From NCBI GenBank assembly GCA_025964675.1, contig JAOPYI010000062.1:1-64000 (forward strand): 64,000 nucleotides of DNA, given 5' to 3'. The notes under the pieces were generated by a model that was given only the letters and a program-made list of their open reading frames with translations, had not been told where the DNA came from and did not search any database. This document shows positions 62,358-64,000 of this stretch, one piece after another. Position 1 is the first letter of the stretch. Every line of letters begins with the position of its first letter. This stretch comes from Sphaerisporangium sp. Lineage in GTDB: Bacteria; Actinomycetota; Actinomycetes; Streptosporangiales; Streptosporangiaceae. The position numbers and the translations under genes are program-made.

Positions 62358-62753
62358 CTACATGGTGGTCGCGGCCAGCAGGACGAGGATGAAGATCAGG
62401 ACTCCCGCCAGGCCGTGCAGGATCACCGCGAGGAAGGGGAAGCCCTGTTCCGCGCCTCTGGCGTGCCGGCCGTCGCGCAGCCATCGGGTGGACATCACGA
62501 AGCCGAGCAGGCTGGCCAGGCAGAGGAGACCCAGCGACAGCCAGACATAACCGCCGTGGGTGGTGACCACGAAGGCGAGCCACGAGGCGAGCGACGTCAC
62601 CCCCAGCATGGGATGCATGAAGACCAGCGCGGCCGGGAAGCGGGTGACCTTGGTCTTCTGCCGGCCTGGCCTTCCTCCTGCCAGCCACAGGCAGAGGAGA
62701 TAGATGCCGAACCCAGTGGTGACGAGCCACACCGTCACAGTGACCACCCGCAC
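62358..62753 (-). CDS. Small four-helix membrane protein
   Basis: 131 residues with four likely membrane helices (VTVWLVTTGFGIYLLCLWLAG, LVFMHPMLGVTSLASWLAFV, VWLSLGLLCLASLLGFVMS, VILHGLAGVLIFILVLLAA) and His residues in helices two and four (MHPM, LHGL). The pattern could suit haem coordination, but I recognise no family. Starts at GTG; no clear ribosome-binding site. Confidence 0.65.
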   Translation of the reverse strand: MRVVTVTVWLVTTGFGIYLLCLWLAGGRPGRQKTKVTRFPAALVFMHPMLGVTSLASWLAFVVTTHGGYVWLSLGLLCLASLLGFVMSTRWLRDGRHARGAEQGFPFLAVILHGLAGVLIFILVLLAATTM

Positions 62754-62919
62754 GCGCGCCCTCCCGATCCCCGGAGTTCTACTCCCCTACATCTTGAGAC
62801 CGCCGCGTAACGCTACGCATGCCATGTCTAACATTTCGCTATATATGTTGAAGCGTTACGTCAAGGATCTCCGATCCCGCTCGCGTGCCGGGGCGCCTGC
62901 CTGTGCCAAGGTAGACAGC

Positions 62920-63639
62920 GTGCGACGCATTCTTCCCAGCTCAGCGGACGACGTCGATCTCGCCGAGGCCTACGCCTACCCCCGCGGCGATTGGCTGCGC
63001 CTCAACATGGTGGCGGGCGCCGACGGGGGCGCATGGCTGAAGGGCCTGTCCGAAGGCCTGTCCGGCAAGGGCGACCGGCGCGTGTTCGGGGTTCTGCGCG
63101 GCCTGGCCGACGTGGTGGTGGCCGGCGCCGCGACCGTGCGCACCGAGGGGTACGGCCCCGCCCGCCCGCGCGTGTCATGGCGGGAACTGCGCCAGGGCCG
63201 GCCGCTCGTCCCGCCGATCGCCGTCATCACCCGGCGGCTCGACCTCGACCTGGGGAGCCCGCTGTTCATCGAGGCGGAGCCGTACGCCAGGACGATCGTG
63301 ATCACCACCGAGCGTGCCCCGAAGGACCGGCGCGACGAGGCCGCCAGACACGCCGAGGTGATCGTCGCGGGCGATGAGCGCGTGGACCTGACCCTCGCCA
63401 TGGACGCGCTGCGCGAGCGCGGCCTCGGCCGGGTGCTCTGCGAGGGCGGCCCCCGGATCAACGCGCAGATGGCGGCGGCCGGCCTGGTGGACGAGCTGTG
63501 CCTGACGATCAGCCCGCTCATGGCCGGCGGAGACGCGGCGCGCATACTCAACGGCCCGGCCTCCACCATCCGGCTGCGTCTCTCGCATGTCCTCGAGGAA
63601 GAAGATTTCCTGTTCTGCAAGTACACCCGGGAGTCGTGA
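62920..63639 (+). CDS. RibD C-terminal (pyrimidine/dihydrofolate-reductase-fold) protein
   Basis: 239 residues. The DHFR-like NADPH fold of the RibD C-terminus is visible: WLRLNMVAGADGGAWLKGLS, VFGVLRGLADVVVAGAATVRTEGYGP, VLCEGGPRINAQMAAAGLVDELCLTISPLMAGG. The deaminase half of RibD is absent, so it may be a stand-alone reductase of riboflavin-like or F420-type pathways; the substrate is unknown. GTG 62920 with a weak AAGG is chosen because conservation starts shortly after. Confidence 0.82.
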   Translation: MRRILPSSADDVDLAEAYAYPRGDWLRLNMVAGADGGAWLKGLSEGLSGKGDRRVFGVLRGLADVVVAGAATVRTEGYGPARPRVSWRELRQGRPLVPPIAVITRRLDLDLGSPLFIEAEPYARTIVITTERAPKDRRDEAARHAEVIVAGDERVDLTLAMDALRERGLGRVLCEGGPRINAQMAAAGLVDELCLTISPLMAGGDAARILNGPASTIRLRLSHVLEEEDFLFCKYTRES

Positions 63640-64000
63640 TGAACCTTCCCGCCCAGACCAACCTTCCTCCGGAGATGAACCTTCCGGTGGCCCCGCCCGT
63701 GGCGCCGATGCTGGCCAAGGCCATCAAGGAGCTGCCGTCGCAGGACGGCACGATGCTGTACGAGCCGAAGTGGGATGGTTTCCGCTGCATCGCCTTCCGC
63801 GACGGCGACGAGGTCTACCTGGGAAGCCGCAACGAGCGACCCTTCAACCGCTACTTTCCCGACCTGATCGAGGCCGTCAAGCGAGAGCTGCCCGAGCGGT
63901 GCGTGGTCGACGGCGAGATCGTGCTGCGGCAGGGTCAGATCCTCGACTTCGACGCCCTCCAGCAGCGCATCCACCCGGCGGCCTCGCGGGTGAGGCTGCT
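63639..64000 (+). CDS. ATP-dependent DNA ligase (N-terminal part)
   Basis: The gene continues past the window; 120 residues are visible. After a MNLP-repeat start comes MLAKAIKELP, the nucleotidyl-transfer motif YEPKWDGFR (active Lys) and VVDGEIVL (motif III/IIIa), as in LigC/LigD-type ligases used in bacterial end-joining or repair. The ATG overlaps the preceding stop by one base (TGATG). Confidence 0.9.
   Translation, partial: MNLPAQTNLPPEMNLPVAPPVAPMLAKAIKELPSQDGTMLYEPKWDGFRCIAFRDGDEVYLGSRNERPFNRYFPDLIEAVKRELPERCVVDGEIVLRQGQILDFDALQQRIHPAASRVRL

Overview
The window is about 70% G+C, has dense genes and many GTG/TTG starts, and carries WhiB, IdeR-box, mycothiol-era and Ser/Thr-kinase genes. 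This points to a filamentous actinomycete; the gene styles (HTH proteins with 'KALLLKRH' N-termini, kinase-WD40 chimeras, RHH/SPFH pairs) suggest Streptosporangiales, probably Streptosporangiaceae. I saw no rRNA, tRNA, CRISPR array, transposase or prophage. All functional calls come from reading translated motifs; nothing was searched.

Layout. 1-7133: a truncated HTH protein, an RsbW-like ATPase, a kinase fused to STAND-type helices and a WD40 propeller, and a DUF1906 glycoside-hydrolase-like protein. 7140-11050: hydantoinase/oxoprolinase pair hyuB-hyuA. 11232-16980: a Tat/lipoprotein propeller, thymidine kinase, FrnE-like DsbA, an unknown protein, a CoxG-like SRPBCC protein and a polysaccharide deacetylase. 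17223-19730: cydAB behind three CTAC-N5-GTAG sites at an exact 15-bp period. 20327-31199: a nitrogen-heterocycle catabolic island. It has a three-subunit molybdenum hydroxylase with a uracil-type NCS2 permease on one strand, a PucR regulator, and divergently an AllH-AllF(FdrA)-AllG set related to oxamate transcarbamylase.

31338-44836 is mixed: a repeat-rich Ser/Thr kinase, a metallophosphoesterase, an AGPS-like flavoprotein divergent from glpD, an iron-box-controlled sucrase/ferredoxin-like gene, a WhiB protein, a phosphoribosyltransferase, RsgA, and glyA behind a ZTP riboswitch, downstream of a YihY/BrkB membrane protein. 45097-49047: a sulfur-assimilation operon (sulfite reductase, zinc-ribbon protein, APS reductase, chelatase) preceded by a leaderless Cys-Cys leader peptide and a classical-looking attenuator.

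49089-54632: an SPFH/RHH operon with a perfect 16-bp palindrome, a DUF1707 protein behind four degenerate hairpin units, an ECF sigma with a maleylpyruvate-isomerase-fold partner, and AidB. 54743-58682: a guanidine-I riboswitch controlling a guanidine-hydrolase-type ureohydrolase and a complete ABC importer. The end holds OsmC, GlgX, a truncated globin, a small membrane protein, a RibD-C reductase and the start of an ATP-dependent DNA ligase.

The most interesting readable circuits are the cysteine attenuator, the triple operator at cydA, the guanidine operon, the AllFGH/Mo-hydroxylase island, and the RHH/SPFH palindrome.
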